From positions 23,763 to 87,762 of the forward strand of contig NZ_JAIHLQ010000031.1 in NCBI RefSeq assembly GCF_019733355.1: a stretch of DNA of 64,000 nucleotides. The letters run 5' to 3'. A program made the position numbers and the translations under genes. How positions within the stretch are numbered: position 1 is the first letter of the stretch; every line of letters starts with the position of its first letter. The stretch comes from Pseudomonas baetica. Its GTDB lineage: Bacteria > Pseudomonadota > Gammaproteobacteria > Pseudomonadales > Pseudomonadaceae. A model generated the notes under the pieces. It was not told the origin of the DNA, did not search any database, and saw only the letters and a program-made list of their open reading frames with translations. Below, piece by piece: positions 35,382-46,687 of the stretch.

Positions 35382-35987
35382 TCAGAAAGAGTAGTTGGCC
35401 GACAGGTACGTCTGGGCGCTGCTGGTCAAGCCCAGCGAACCCTGTTTGCTGCCGCCGCGCTCGCTCATCTCGGTGCTGGCGTTGCTACGCAGGTAACGGT
35501 AACCGAGTTCTACCGAAGTGTTTTGCGACACTTGCTGCAAAACACCGAACTGGCCGCCGACCGCATAACCGATGTCACTGTCGCGACTGTAGCCTGGCGA
35601 TTCCTGAGTCAGCTTGGTCAAACCGGCCGTCGCACCGCCGAACAATTTGGTGGTGTTGCCCACCGGGTAGAACAGATCGTAGCTGCCCAGCAGGTTTTCC
35701 TGACGCAGTTTAATGCCATTGTGCGAACCCGACACGTTGTCGTAGGTGGCGTAGTAGCGACCCTGGCTGTTTTGCTGACCGAGGCGTACGCCGTAGGTAT
35801 TGTTGCCGTCGATCGCGCCAGTGGCGTTAGGGTGATCGAGGTTGTCGTTCAGGGCATGGGATTTTTTGATCTTGTCGCTGGTCTGGCCGAAGGTAAGGCC
35901 GGCGAAGTTCGAAGTGGTGTCGGCATGGGCCGCGATACTGGCGCTCATTACGGTAAATGCCAGCAACAGTTTGTTTAAACGAGTCAT
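35382..35987 (-). CDS. oprH: Outer-membrane protein OprH
   Basis: 201 residues with a signal peptide cleaved near AAHA-D (about residue 22). Eight-strand barrel pattern with a C-terminal phenylalanine (SANYSF). OprH replaces Mg at LPS phosphates when magnesium is low. Its position as first gene before phoP and phoQ is diagnostic. Confidence 0.93.
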   Translation of the reverse strand: MTRLNKLLLAFTVMSASIAAHADTTSNFAGLTFGQTSDKIKKSHALNDNLDHPNATGAIDGNNTYGVRLGQQNSQGRYYATYDNVSGSHNGIKLRQENLLGSYDLFYPVGNTTKLFGGATAGLTKLTQESPGYSRDSDIGYAVGGQFGVLQQVSQNTSVELGYRYLRSNASTEMSERGGSKQGSLGLTSSAQTYLSANYSF

Positions 35988-36054
35988 GGTATTTCCTCTT
36001 TCACAGTGCTGTTTGGGTATGACGCAAGGTTACTGCCCCTCCCCTGTACCGCCC

Positions 36055-36082
36055 CTGAACACTCTCTGAACCTGACCTGAAC
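36055..36082 (-). promoter_or_regulatory. Triple PhoP-type hexamer upstream of oprH
   Basis: On the minus strand three GTTCAG hexamers start at exactly 11-bp steps (plus-strand CTGAAC at 36055, 36066 and 36077). Hexamer-N5-hexamer is the PhoP box layout. It lies 68-95 bp before the oprH start, so PhoP autoregulation is expected. Confidence 0.75.
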
Positions 36083-36129
36083 CAAATCGACTAGGCTGCT
36101 CTGACCACTTTTCGATATGGAGACCGACC

Positions 36130-36921
36130 ATGCGCCTGTTCCTCGCCCTCACCCTGCTGGCCGCAAGCTGCCTCACCCAAGCGGCGATCAAGACCGAAGA
36201 AATCCCCTACCAAAGCGCCGACGGCAGCAAGCTGATGGGCTACTACGCGTACGACGACGCTATCAAAGGCGTCCGTCCCGGCATTGTCGTGGTGCATGAA
36301 TGGTGGGGCTTGAACGATTACGCCAAGCGCCGCGCGCGCGATCTGGCTGAGCTCGGTTACAGCGCGCTGGCGATTGATATGTACGGCGAAGGGAAAAATA
36401 CCGAGCATCCGAAAGATGCGATGGCGTTCATGCAGGCAGCGACCCAGGACGCCGACGCCGCCAGTAAACGCTTCGCTGCCGGCTTGGATTTGTTGAAAAA
36501 ACAGCCCCAGACCGACGTGAATAAACTCGCAGCCATCGGCTATTGCTTCGGCGGTGGCGTCGTGTTGAACGCAGCGCGCCAAGGTGTGCCGCTGGCGGGG
36601 GTGGTGAGTTTCCATGGCGCGCTGGCGACCAAGACGCCGGCCACGCCCGGCAGCGTGAAGGCGAGGATTCTGGTGGAGCATGGCGCGCTGGACAGCATGG
36701 TCACACCGGACAACGTCACCGCGTTCAAGTCGGAAATGAACAAGGCGGGAGCTGACTACACGTTCGTCAGTCTGGAGGGCGCCAAGCATGGTTTTACCAA
36801 TCCGGATGCCGATCGCTTGAGCCATGGCGAACACGGCGGCCCGGACATTGGTTACAACAAGGCTGCGGATGAAAAATCCTGGGCGGATATGAAAGCGTTC
36901 TTCAAAAAAATCTTCGGCTGA
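36130..36921 (+). CDS. Dienelactone hydrolase family protein, exported
   Basis: 263 residues. N-terminal signal peptide (MRLFLALTLLAASCLTQA). Alpha/beta hydrolase with the DLH nucleophile Cys in IGYCFGGGV, Asp in 'VEHGALDSMV' and His in GAKHGFTNPDADR. The signal peptide points to a periplasmic esterase-like enzyme rather than the cytoplasmic aromatic pathway enzyme. Substrate unknown. Confidence 0.9.
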   Translation: MRLFLALTLLAASCLTQAAIKTEEIPYQSADGSKLMGYYAYDDAIKGVRPGIVVVHEWWGLNDYAKRRARDLAELGYSALAIDMYGEGKNTEHPKDAMAFMQAATQDADAASKRFAAGLDLLKKQPQTDVNKLAAIGYCFGGGVVLNAARQGVPLAGVVSFHGALATKTPATPGSVKARILVEHGALDSMVTPDNVTAFKSEMNKAGADYTFVSLEGAKHGFTNPDADRLSHGEHGGPDIGYNKAADEKSWADMKAFFKKIFG

Positions 36922-36940
36922 TCAGAACAACTGCGGTGCG

Positions 36941-37010
36941 GCCATCGCCAGCGGGCTCACTCATGCATTGGGAATACGCGCCCATGTTGGAGTGGGTCTA
37001 CTCGCGATAG
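36941..37010. repeat. Diverged REP pair
   Basis: Elements at 36941-36970 and 36985-37010 are degenerate copies of the REP palindrome in inverted order. Confidence 0.6.
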
Positions 37011-37060
37011 CTTCACCACCGATCTCGACCTTGCATCGACTAACCGGCAAAATGCCCGCC

Positions 37061-37786
37061 ATGAATCTCACCCCAACCCTCCCCGCTTGCTGCTCCCCGC
37101 TCGATGCCCACTGGTCATTGCCGACGGTGCTATCCGACACGGTGCTGCTAAGTACCCGTTTCGATCCGTCACAACTGCTCGGCGATGACTTTCAACGCAG
37201 CGCCATCGAGCCACCGCCAAGTATTCAGCGTTCGGTGGCCAAACGTCAGGCCGAGTTTCTCGCCGGACGCCTCTGCGCCCGGGCGGCGCTGCAACAGTTG
37301 CAAGGGAGTGGCATGGTTCCAGCGATTGGCGAAGACCGGGCCCCCGTGTGGCCGGCGCACATCAGCGGCTCGATCACCCATAGCACCGGCCGTGCGGCAG
37401 CGATTGTCGCCAATAAGCGACATTGGCGCGGCTTGGGTATGGATCTGGAAAACCTGCTCAACATCGAGCGTGCCGAGCGCCTGGCCGGGGAGATCCTCAC
37501 ACCGGCGGAAATGCAGCGCATGGCCGCTGGCGCGCGGGATCAATTGGCGTTGCTGGTCACGCTGACATTCTCGGTGAAAGAGAGCCTGTTCAAGGCGTTG
37601 TACCCGATCGTGCAAAAACGCTTTTACTTCGAGCATGCCGAAGTCCTGGAGTGGACTGAACAGGGTCAGGTACGTTTGCGCCTGTTGACGGACCTGTCCG
37701 GCGAATGGCGCAACGGGACAGAGCTGGAGGCGCAGTTCGGGGTGCAGGATGGGCAATTGTTGAGTCTGGTCAGCATCAAAGCCTGA
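37061..37786 (+). CDS. pcpS: 4'-phosphopantetheinyl transferase, PcpS-type
   Basis: 241 residues from ATG 37061 (MNLTPTLPACC); ATG 37052 is an alternative. EntD/Sfp-superfamily: RQAEFLAGRLCARAAL, 'SGSITHSTGRAAAIV', Asp in LGMDLENLL and the FSVKESLFKALYP motif. It moves phosphopantetheine from CoA to carrier proteins. Pseudomonas usually has a single broad-specificity enzyme of this kind serving both fatty acid synthesis and siderophore synthetases. Convergent with the next kinase gene. Confidence 0.9.
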   Translation: MNLTPTLPACCSPLDAHWSLPTVLSDTVLLSTRFDPSQLLGDDFQRSAIEPPPSIQRSVAKRQAEFLAGRLCARAALQQLQGSGMVPAIGEDRAPVWPAHISGSITHSTGRAAAIVANKRHWRGLGMDLENLLNIERAERLAGEILTPAEMQRMAAGARDQLALLVTLTFSVKESLFKALYPIVQKRFYFEHAEVLEWTEQGQVRLRLLTDLSGEWRNGTELEAQFGVQDGQLLSLVSIKA

Positions 37787-37841
37787 AGATCTTTATTGGC
37801 TGCCAGGGCCTCATCGCTGGCCAGCCAAGCCACCACAAGGC

Positions 37842-39452
37842 TCAGCGCCGCTCCTGATTGCGCGGCCAGCTCAAGCTAAAGCAAGCCCCTCCCAGACTCT
37901 TGCTCCTGCCAATGATGGCCCGCCCGTCATGCCAATGGATGATCCGTCGCACAATCGACAAGCCCAACCCATGCCCACCCGACGCCCGGGTGCGGCTGTC
38001 GTCCAGGCGTAAAAACGGCGTGAAGATCCGCTCCCACGCCACTTCTGGCACACCCGGCCCGTCATCCTCGACATCCACCCGACAGCGCAGTTGCCCGACC
38101 TGATAACTCACCGTGACCTTCGAGCGCGCATGGCGCATGGCGTTGCTCACCAGATTCTGCAAGGCCCGATGCAGATAACGCGGCTCAGCCTCGACCCAGG
38201 CATCGTCGTTATCGGCGGCGGACAGACACAAGCCACGCTGCACCGTGACCTCGGCGCGCAACGGCGCCAACTCCTCGATCACCTGATTGACCAACGCGTC
38301 GAGGTCGATGCGTTGAAACGTCAGCGCCGGCGCCCCCTGCTCCAGCCGCGCATAAGTGAGCATTTCATCGACCAGCTTATCGAGGTCCTCAATGTCGTGA
38401 TCCATGCCCTCACGGTACTTTTCCAGGGCTTGCGGCGTGGTTGCCGAGCCGATCATTTCCAGGCCAAACCGCAACCGCGCCACCGGCGTGCGCAGTTCAT
38501 GGGACACCGCACGCACCAGTTCACGCTGGATCGCCAATAACTGTTGCAGGTGTTCGGCCATGCCATTGAACGCCGAAGCCAGTCGCCCGACCGAGTCAGC
38601 ACCGCGCGCGGGCACGCGGGTTTCCAGACTGCCCTTGGCGATGCGCGTAGCCGCTGCTTCAAGGCCTCGCAAACGGCGCTCGAGCTGGCGCACCAGCAGA
38701 TAAACGATAAGGCCGATCAAGGTCAGCCCGAGCGCGGCGATCAACACCAGCCATTGCGGTGGATACGGATTCATCTGGTACAGCGGCCCGATCTCCAGCA
38801 CCCAGGGCGTACCAACCATGCCGGCAAACACGCGGATCGAATCGCCGCCCTTGCCCAACGCCATCACCGTATCGCCCTCGGACACCCGGCGACTCTGGTC
38901 TTCGTCCATGTCGGCGTCATTCACCGTGACCAGCTGCAGATCGAAACCGAAGCCCTTCTCATTCTTTATTTGCGCCAGCCGTTTGGGCTGCTCGCCCACC
39001 GGTACGCGCACCAGTTCATCGGCCAGCAGGTAAATAGTCGCCCGGGCCAGTTGTTCGCTGATTTGTTGCACCTCGCCGGTGAGTACGAGTTGTTCTTTGT
39101 CGCTGACCAGTCGATAGACCTTCGCCGCATGCGGCCCGGTTTGCTCGACCAGCGCTTGGCCGCGCAGTACGCGAGTGCGCTGGGTGAGGTCCAGGCCGGT
39201 CTGGGCAAAGGTCTTCAGCGCCAGCGGAATCCCGAGCAATCGCTCCCAAACCAATAGCGCACGATGACGCTCGGTTTCATTCATCGGTTGCAGGTTGTCG
39301 GCCATCAGCGAGAACGTGCCATGGGCCAGGCGCTCGCGGTACTGCTCGCTGCGCACCTGATTGAGCAGGTTCAGTGCGAGCACGCCGAGCACGGCCACCA
39401 GAATCAAGGCTGCGCACATGCCGCCATAGATACGCAGGAAGATCGAGTTCAC
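37842..39452 (-). CDS. Sensor histidine kinase (RstB-like)
   Basis: 536 residues; GTG start at 39452 overlaps the regulator stop by 4 nt. TM1 about 7-30, a large periplasmic domain (about 31-230), TM2 about 233-255, HAMP (LEAAATRIAKGSLETRVPAR), HisKA His318 in VSHELRTPVARLRF, and ATPase (LQNLVSNAMRHARS, VEDDGPGV, GGHGLGLSIV). Partner of the OmpR-type regulator just upstream. The pair lies beside nrdA in P. aeruginosa too. Signal unknown. Confidence 0.9.
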   Translation of the reverse strand: MNSIFLRIYGGMCAALILVAVLGVLALNLLNQVRSEQYRERLAHGTFSLMADNLQPMNETERHRALLVWERLLGIPLALKTFAQTGLDLTQRTRVLRGQALVEQTGPHAAKVYRLVSDKEQLVLTGEVQQISEQLARATIYLLADELVRVPVGEQPKRLAQIKNEKGFGFDLQLVTVNDADMDEDQSRRVSEGDTVMALGKGGDSIRVFAGMVGTPWVLEIGPLYQMNPYPPQWLVLIAALGLTLIGLIVYLLVRQLERRLRGLEAAATRIAKGSLETRVPARGADSVGRLASAFNGMAEHLQQLLAIQRELVRAVSHELRTPVARLRFGLEMIGSATTPQALEKYREGMDHDIEDLDKLVDEMLTYARLEQGAPALTFQRIDLDALVNQVIEELAPLRAEVTVQRGLCLSAADNDDAWVEAEPRYLHRALQNLVSNAMRHARSKVTVSYQVGQLRCRVDVEDDGPGVPEVAWERIFTPFLRLDDSRTRASGGHGLGLSIVRRIIHWHDGRAIIGRSKSLGGACFSLSWPRNQERR

Positions 39453-40171
39453 AGCGCCAGGTCTGCGCAGGCCTCAGGGACGAACAGGTAGCCTTTGCTG
39501 CGGATGGTCTTGATCAGACGCGGATGGTCGGGGTCGTCGCCGATTTTGGGGCGAATGCGCGAAATGCGTACATCGATCGAGCGGTCCTGACCGTCGTAGC
39601 CGATGCCGCGCAGCGCCGTGAAGATTTCTTCGCGTGACAGAATGCGCCCGGCGTTGGAGACCAACAACCAGAGCAGGTCGAACTCGGCGCTGGTCAACTC
39701 GATGCCGCTGTCGCTCAGCCAGGCCTCGCGCAAGGCGTTGTCCACCACCAGCGGGCCGAATTGCAGGCGCCGGGATTTCTCCGTGGTCGGCTCGGGCGTG
39801 TCACTGCGTCGCAGCAACGCCTGAATCCGCGCCAGCAACAGTCGCGGGCGCACCGGTTTGCACACGTAATCGTCAGCGCCGAGGTCGAGGCCGTGGATCT
39901 GGTCGGCGTCGTCGGTTCTTGCCGTAAGCATCAGGATTGGCCCGTCATAACGGTCGCGCACCTTGCGGCAGATGCTCAAACCATCTTCGCCGGGGAGCAT
40001 CAGGTCGAGGATCACCAGATCCGGTTGCTCCTTGATGATCCGCGCCGCCGCCAGCGCACCGTTGCCTTCGATGTCCACGCGCAGTCCATTGGCTTGCAGG
40101 TAGTCGCGAGTGAGTTCGGCCAGACGCTGATCATCCTCGACTATCAATACCTGAAAGGCTTGTTGCTCCAC
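39449..40171 (-). CDS. OmpR-family response regulator (RstA-like)
   Basis: 240 residues from a GTG at 40171 (VEQQAFQVLIVEDD). I chose it because AGAGGT lies 5 nt upstream. The ATG at 40231 would add 20 residues but has no ribosome site. Receiver with acceptor Asp56 (VILDLMLPGEDG) and Lys in DDYVCKPVRP, then winged helix (LTSAEFDLLWLLV, DRSIDVRISRIRPKIG). Operon with the RstB-like kinase, coupled by a GTGA overlap. Confidence 0.9.
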   Translation of the reverse strand: MEQQAFQVLIVEDDQRLAELTRDYLQANGLRVDIEGNGALAAARIIKEQPDLVILDLMLPGEDGLSICRKVRDRYDGPILMLTARTDDADQIHGLDLGADDYVCKPVRPRLLLARIQALLRRSDTPEPTTEKSRRLQFGPLVVDNALREAWLSDSGIELTSAEFDLLWLLVSNAGRILSREEIFTALRGIGYDGQDRSIDVRISRIRPKIGDDPDHPRLIKTIRSKGYLFVPEACADLAL

Positions 40172-40453
40172 CGGTGACCTCTGCTTGCCAGAATTACGAA
40201 TATAGGAAGGATCCTCCGGTCTTTTTGTCATCTTTTCGGAGGATAAGAATGCGTACGCATGGGCCGATTGTATAAACGGCGTCCAGCCAGAACACAAGTC
40301 GGTAAATGCGTTCGGACAAGGCCGTTTTTTGTGATAGGGTTCGCGCCCTTAAAAATCCGCTGAAGCGTTTTTCCAGGCGAAAAAACAGTGACAAACGGTC
40401 TAGCTCAGCAGGTTCGCGGCCTACACGGGAATTCCCTGTTTCACACACAATTT

Positions 40454-40482
40454 ACGCACAGGGTTATCCACAAGCTGTGCGT
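40454..40482. promoter_or_regulatory. DnaA box inside an inverted repeat, nrdA upstream region
   Basis: A perfect DnaA box TTATCCACA (40464-40472) is flanked by arms ACGCACAG (40454-40461) and CTGTGCGT (40475-40482). Ribonucleotide reductase genes are DnaA-controlled in E. coli, so DnaA control here is plausible. Confidence 0.7.
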
Positions 40483-40527
40483 TGCAATCCGCCCCTGAAA
40501 CGCATTATCTTGTAGCCCGTTCGCAAA

Positions 40528-40549
40528 AAAACCCTACATGTAGGGTTTT
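40528..40549. terminator. 22-bp perfect palindrome in the nrdA leader
   Basis: Centred on ACATGT, with arms AAAACCCTACA. It is followed by TTTT on the plus strand and by seven T on the minus strand. It may be an attenuator or boundary hairpin 360 nt before nrdA. Confidence 0.6.
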
Positions 40550-40908
40550 GCGTAAAAAACCAAACACAAACCGGACAGTGAATTCAAGGCTTTTTATTGC
40601 CATTGTCAGGTTGAACCAAACGTATTTTTACAAGCCCAAACCGCGCCTGCGGATGGCTACCGTTTTTCAGTCGATCACGACGATAACGGTACGGGTGTTG
40701 CAGTGGCGAAACTGCTCCCCGAAAGGAATGCGGTCTCACGCGTATCGCGCGAACCGAAGACTTCGGCATGGAAGCGGCGCCCACAAGGCCTTCTTCCTGA
40801 ACTGTCCCGAAGTCGTTATACCCGGCACGTGCCGGTTGTAGTGCTTCAGGACGGAACGGTGGGCACCGTGATGGTGCCCAAACAAACATAGAGAACGTGG
40901 AGACACCC
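40550..40908 (+). other. Long structured leader of nrdA, no gene seen
   Basis: No credible reading frame. It contains inverted repeats: arms TCCTGAA (40795-40801) and TTCAGGA (40845-40851) enclose the perfect palindrome CCGGCACGTGCCGG (40822-40835), and a separate 8-bp stem TGGGCACC/GGTGCCCA lies at 40860-40880 just before the ribosome site. I did not recognise a known riboswitch. Confidence 0.5.
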
Positions 40909-43803
<2,895 letters not shown>

Positions 43804-43840
43804 GCTGAGCTGATTCAGGCGTCGCGAGACACCTGAACGA

Positions 43841-43882
43841 GAAACCCCCGACAGACCTCTGGTTTGTCGGGGGTTTTCTTTT
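43841..43882 (+). terminator. Terminator of nrdA
   Basis: Stem AAACCCCCGACA / TTGTCGGGGGTTTT with T-rich tail. Confidence 0.92.
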
Positions 43883-43939
43883 GGGCGAGGAAAAAATGAC
43901 ACGGAGTACATCTGACGGAGATTGGCTGGCTTTCAGGCC

Positions 43940-43967
43940 GCCTTCGCGAGCAGGCTCACTCCTGCAA
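43940..43967. repeat. Single REP palindrome
   Basis: CCTTCGCGAGCAGGCTCACT-type copy in the 358-nt gap between nrdA and flgE. Confidence 0.75.
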
Positions 43968-44042
43968 AAGAGCAATAGCCAATCGCACGCTTCTCACCAC
44001 TCAACAGGATGAGTGTTAGCTCGGCGACAGACTTTCACCTCC

Positions 44043-44084
44043 AAGCGCACCCGCATGGTCACCACAGCCATGCTGGGTGCGCTT
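44043..44084. other. Long stem-loop between nrdA and flgE
   Basis: Arms of 16-17 nt (AAGCGCACCCGCATGG and its mirror with one extra base) and a 9-nt loop. It is outside any gene and distinct from the terminators on either side. Confidence 0.7.
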
Positions 44085-44111
44085 GCGCGCAACGCGCCAT
44101 GCCTGGCGCAC

Positions 44112-44140
44112 AAAAAAAAGCCCCTCAAACGAGGGGCCCC
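44112..44140 (-). terminator. Terminator of flgBCDE
   Basis: GCCCCTC / GAGGGGC stem followed on the minus strand by eight T, 22 nt after the flgE stop. Confidence 0.9.
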
Positions 44141-44161
44141 TTTCACAAACCAAAACCAGAA

Positions 44162-45475
44162 TCAGGTCATCTGAATAATGGTCTGCATGATAGTGCTCTG
44201 GGTCGAAATGGTCTTGGCGTTCGCCTGATAGTTGCTCTGCGCCTTGATCAGATCCACCAGTTCATTGGTCAGGTTAACGTTCGATTCTTCCAGCGAGTTC
44301 GACACGATCGAACCCAGCGTCCCGGTCTTCGGCGCATCAACCCCAGCCACGCCCGACGCGAAAGTCTCCTTCCAGCGCGTACCACCAATCGGCTGCAAGC
44401 CCTGCTCGTTAGCGAAGCTGGCTACCGCCACCTGACCAATAGCCTTGGTCTGCTGGTTGCTGAAGTTGGCGGTCATGACACCGGTCGAATCGATGGTCAG
44501 ACTGGAAATCTGGCCAGTGGCGTAACCATCCTGATACTGCGCAGTACGCGCGGTAGGAGAATTGAACGAAGTGGTCAACGTCATGTTGAACGCGATACCG
44601 GCCGGGTTGGCCACAGAACCATTCGGGCCCCAGGTCACTGGCGTAGTCGCCGGGTTGGTCACAACGCCCGGCACCCAACCCGTCATGGTCAGGGTGTTGC
44701 CGTTCTGAGTCCAGCCAGCGCCCGCGGTCACGGTATTGATCGTGCCGTCGGAGTTGAAGGTGATGTCGTGGGTCAGCGGCGTCAGGGTGTTGTTGGCCGG
44801 ATCCGATGGTGTACGACCATCCATGTAGGTGTAGACGCTCCAGGCATTGGTACCCGTTTTCACGTAGTACTGATCCATGCGGTGCTCGTTACCCTGAGTA
44901 TCGTAGACCGGAGTGGAAATGGTCTTGTTGTAGCTGTTCAGATTGGTTGGGCTGAACGGGGTCACGGTAGGCTTGATGTCTTCCGAGTTCAGGTTCATGG
45001 TCTGGTCGATCTTGGTCGTCGCATTCGGCTTGAGGGCCGAAGTGTCGATCTTCAGATCAGTCAGCACACCGCTGATGATCTTGCCGTTGGCATCGACGCC
45101 ATAGCCTTGCAGACGGTTGCCGTTGTTATCGACAACGTAGTTCTGAGCGTCGGTCTTGAACGCACCGGCACGGGTGTAGCTCAAGGAACCGTTATCACTG
45201 AGGATGAAGAAACCATTGCCCTGGATACCCATGTCCAGCACGTTGCCAGTGTTGTTCACGTCACCCTGGCCGAACTGCTGGGAAACGTTGGCCAGACGCA
45301 CGCCGTTACCAACGGTCTTGCTGCCGGTACCCAGGCGCGTGGCCGAGTACACGTCTTCGAATTCTGCACGGGACGCTTTGAAACCGGTGGTCGCAACGTT
45401 GGCGATGTTGTTGCCGGTCACATCCAGTTGCTTGTTGGCAGCATAGAGACCGCTAAGGCCGATATTGAAAGACAT
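44162..45475 (-). CDS. flgE: Flagellar hook protein FlgE
   Basis: 437 residues. N-terminus MSFNIGLSGLYAANKQLDVTGNNIANVATTGF region and C-terminus NELVDLIKAQSNYQANAKTIST are the coiled-coil ends shared by rod and hook proteins; a variable middle (about 150-360) forms the exposed domain. It polymerises outside the cell to make the hook, capped by FlgD. Last gene of flgBCDE; flgFGHIJKL are not next to it, the usual Pseudomonas layout. Confidence 0.96.
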   Translation of the reverse strand: MSFNIGLSGLYAANKQLDVTGNNIANVATTGFKASRAEFEDVYSATRLGTGSKTVGNGVRLANVSQQFGQGDVNNTGNVLDMGIQGNGFFILSDNGSLSYTRAGAFKTDAQNYVVDNNGNRLQGYGVDANGKIISGVLTDLKIDTSALKPNATTKIDQTMNLNSEDIKPTVTPFSPTNLNSYNKTISTPVYDTQGNEHRMDQYYVKTGTNAWSVYTYMDGRTPSDPANNTLTPLTHDITFNSDGTINTVTAGAGWTQNGNTLTMTGWVPGVVTNPATTPVTWGPNGSVANPAGIAFNMTLTTSFNSPTARTAQYQDGYATGQISSLTIDSTGVMTANFSNQQTKAIGQVAVASFANEQGLQPIGGTRWKETFASGVAGVDAPKTGTLGSIVSNSLEESNVNLTNELVDLIKAQSNYQANAKTISTQSTIMQTIIQMT

Positions 45476-45505
45476 ATTCCACTCCTTTGTGCCGGTTAGT
45501 CGGCT

Positions 45506-46225
45506 CTATATACCAATGGTTTGTACTTTGGACAGCGCGACGCTGCCCAAACCTGCCAGGTTCAGCATCAACTCACCGCCGGTCTGGCTGATGGTCACGC
45601 TGTTAACGGTCGCTGGCAGATAAGTGATCAGCGAAGTGGCCTGACCGTCGTAAGTCGCGTTGGCGGTGAACGTGTAAGTGCCCGCGTTCGCGACCTCACC
45701 GGAAGCGTTCTTGCCGTCCCAGATGAAACTGGCGTTACCGGCGTTCTGGGTGCCCATGTCGAGGGTGCGCACGACCTTGCCATCGGCATCTTTGATCGTG
45801 ACCGAAACAGCCCCGGAAGACGGAACCACCACCGTGCCGTTGAGGCTCTTGCTGGTATCAACCACTGCCTTGTCGGTCTGGGCGATGACCGAGCGGCCCA
45901 CCAGAGACGACGCCTGCAATGCTTGCGAGGAGTTGTAGTTGCCGGCAATGCCGCTGACGGTGTCGTTCAGCGTGGTGATGCCTTCCAGACTGCTGAACTG
46001 CGCCAATTGGGCGACGAATTCGCTGTTGTCTTGCGGGTCGAGCGGGTTCTGGTTCTTCAGCTGGGTAACCAGCAGTTGCAAGAACGCATCTTTGCCCAAG
46101 GCCTTATTGCCGGCGGCGCTGTTGGTGGCCGCAGCCAGACCATCAGCGGTCGTGCCGGTCTTGACCGAGGAGTTGGCCAGAACGTCCTTGATATTTACGC
46201 CGCTGGTGGAATCGGAAACACTCAT
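45506..46225 (-). CDS. flgD: Flagellar hook capping protein FlgD
   Basis: 239 residues. N-terminal signature LGKDAFLQLLVTQLKNQNP and DNSEFVAQLAQFSSLEG; C-terminal Ig-like/FlgD domain (VRTLDMGTQNAGNASFIWDG). It caps the growing hook and is needed for FlgE assembly. Lies between flgC and flgE, with a 15-nt gap after flgC. Confidence 0.96.
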   Translation of the reverse strand: MSVSDSTSGVNIKDVLANSSVKTGTTADGLAAATNSAAGNKALGKDAFLQLLVTQLKNQNPLDPQDNSEFVAQLAQFSSLEGITTLNDTVSGIAGNYNSSQALQASSLVGRSVIAQTDKAVVDTSKSLNGTVVVPSSGAVSVTIKDADGKVVRTLDMGTQNAGNASFIWDGKNASGEVANAGTYTFTANATYDGQATSLITYLPATVNSVTISQTGGELMLNLAGLGSVALSKVQTIGI

Positions 46226-46240
46226 GGCAGTCGCCCCTTA

Positions 46241-46684
46241 TTACTGACCGAGGGTCAGTACCTTCTGCATCATGGTTTTGGCAGTGTTCATCATTTCAGC
46301 GTTGGTCTGAAACGACCGGCTCGCGGAAATCATGTCAGCCATTTCTTCCACCACGTTGACGTTCGGGTAGTAGACGTAGCCCTTGGCGTCGGCGGCCGGA
46401 TGGTTCGGCTCGTAGCGCGCTTCAAGGTTGCTCTGGTCTTCGACCACACCGAGCACCTGCACGCCTTGACCGGCGGCATCCTGGCTCTGGAACAGCGAGT
46501 TGCTGCCGCTGTTCTGGCCGCCCTGGAACATGGTGGCGAATACCGGATGACGGGCGCGGTAGGTCTGGTCGATGCTCGACGAGACGGTTTCGGCGTTGGC
46601 GATGTTCGACGCCACGGTGTTCAGACGCGTGGTCTGTGCGCTCATGCCGCTGCCGGCAATGTTGAAAACGCTGGACAGGGACAT
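46241..46684 (-). CDS. flgC: Flagellar proximal rod protein FlgC
   Basis: 147 residues. N-terminus MSLSSVFNIAGSGMSAQT... with 'LNTVASNIANAET' and C-terminus EEMADMISASRSFQTNAEM, the rod-protein heptad ends; the YVYYPNVNVVEEM motif is FlgC-specific. Starts 3 nt after the flgB stop. Confidence 0.96.
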   Translation of the reverse strand: MSLSSVFNIAGSGMSAQTTRLNTVASNIANAETVSSSIDQTYRARHPVFATMFQGGQNSGSNSLFQSQDAAGQGVQVLGVVEDQSNLEARYEPNHPAADAKGYVYYPNVNVVEEMADMISASRSFQTNAEMMNTAKTMMQKVLTLGQ

Positions 46685-46687
46685 GGG

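Noticed and set aside
40441..40475. NrdR box or cobalamin riboswitch upstream of nrdA
   Set aside because: CACACAATTTACGCACA only loosely resembles an NrdR box, and no B12-box signature was seen.
44009..45499. Plus-strand frame antisense to flgE
   Set aside because: Shadow of flgE and its terminator region; no start signals.
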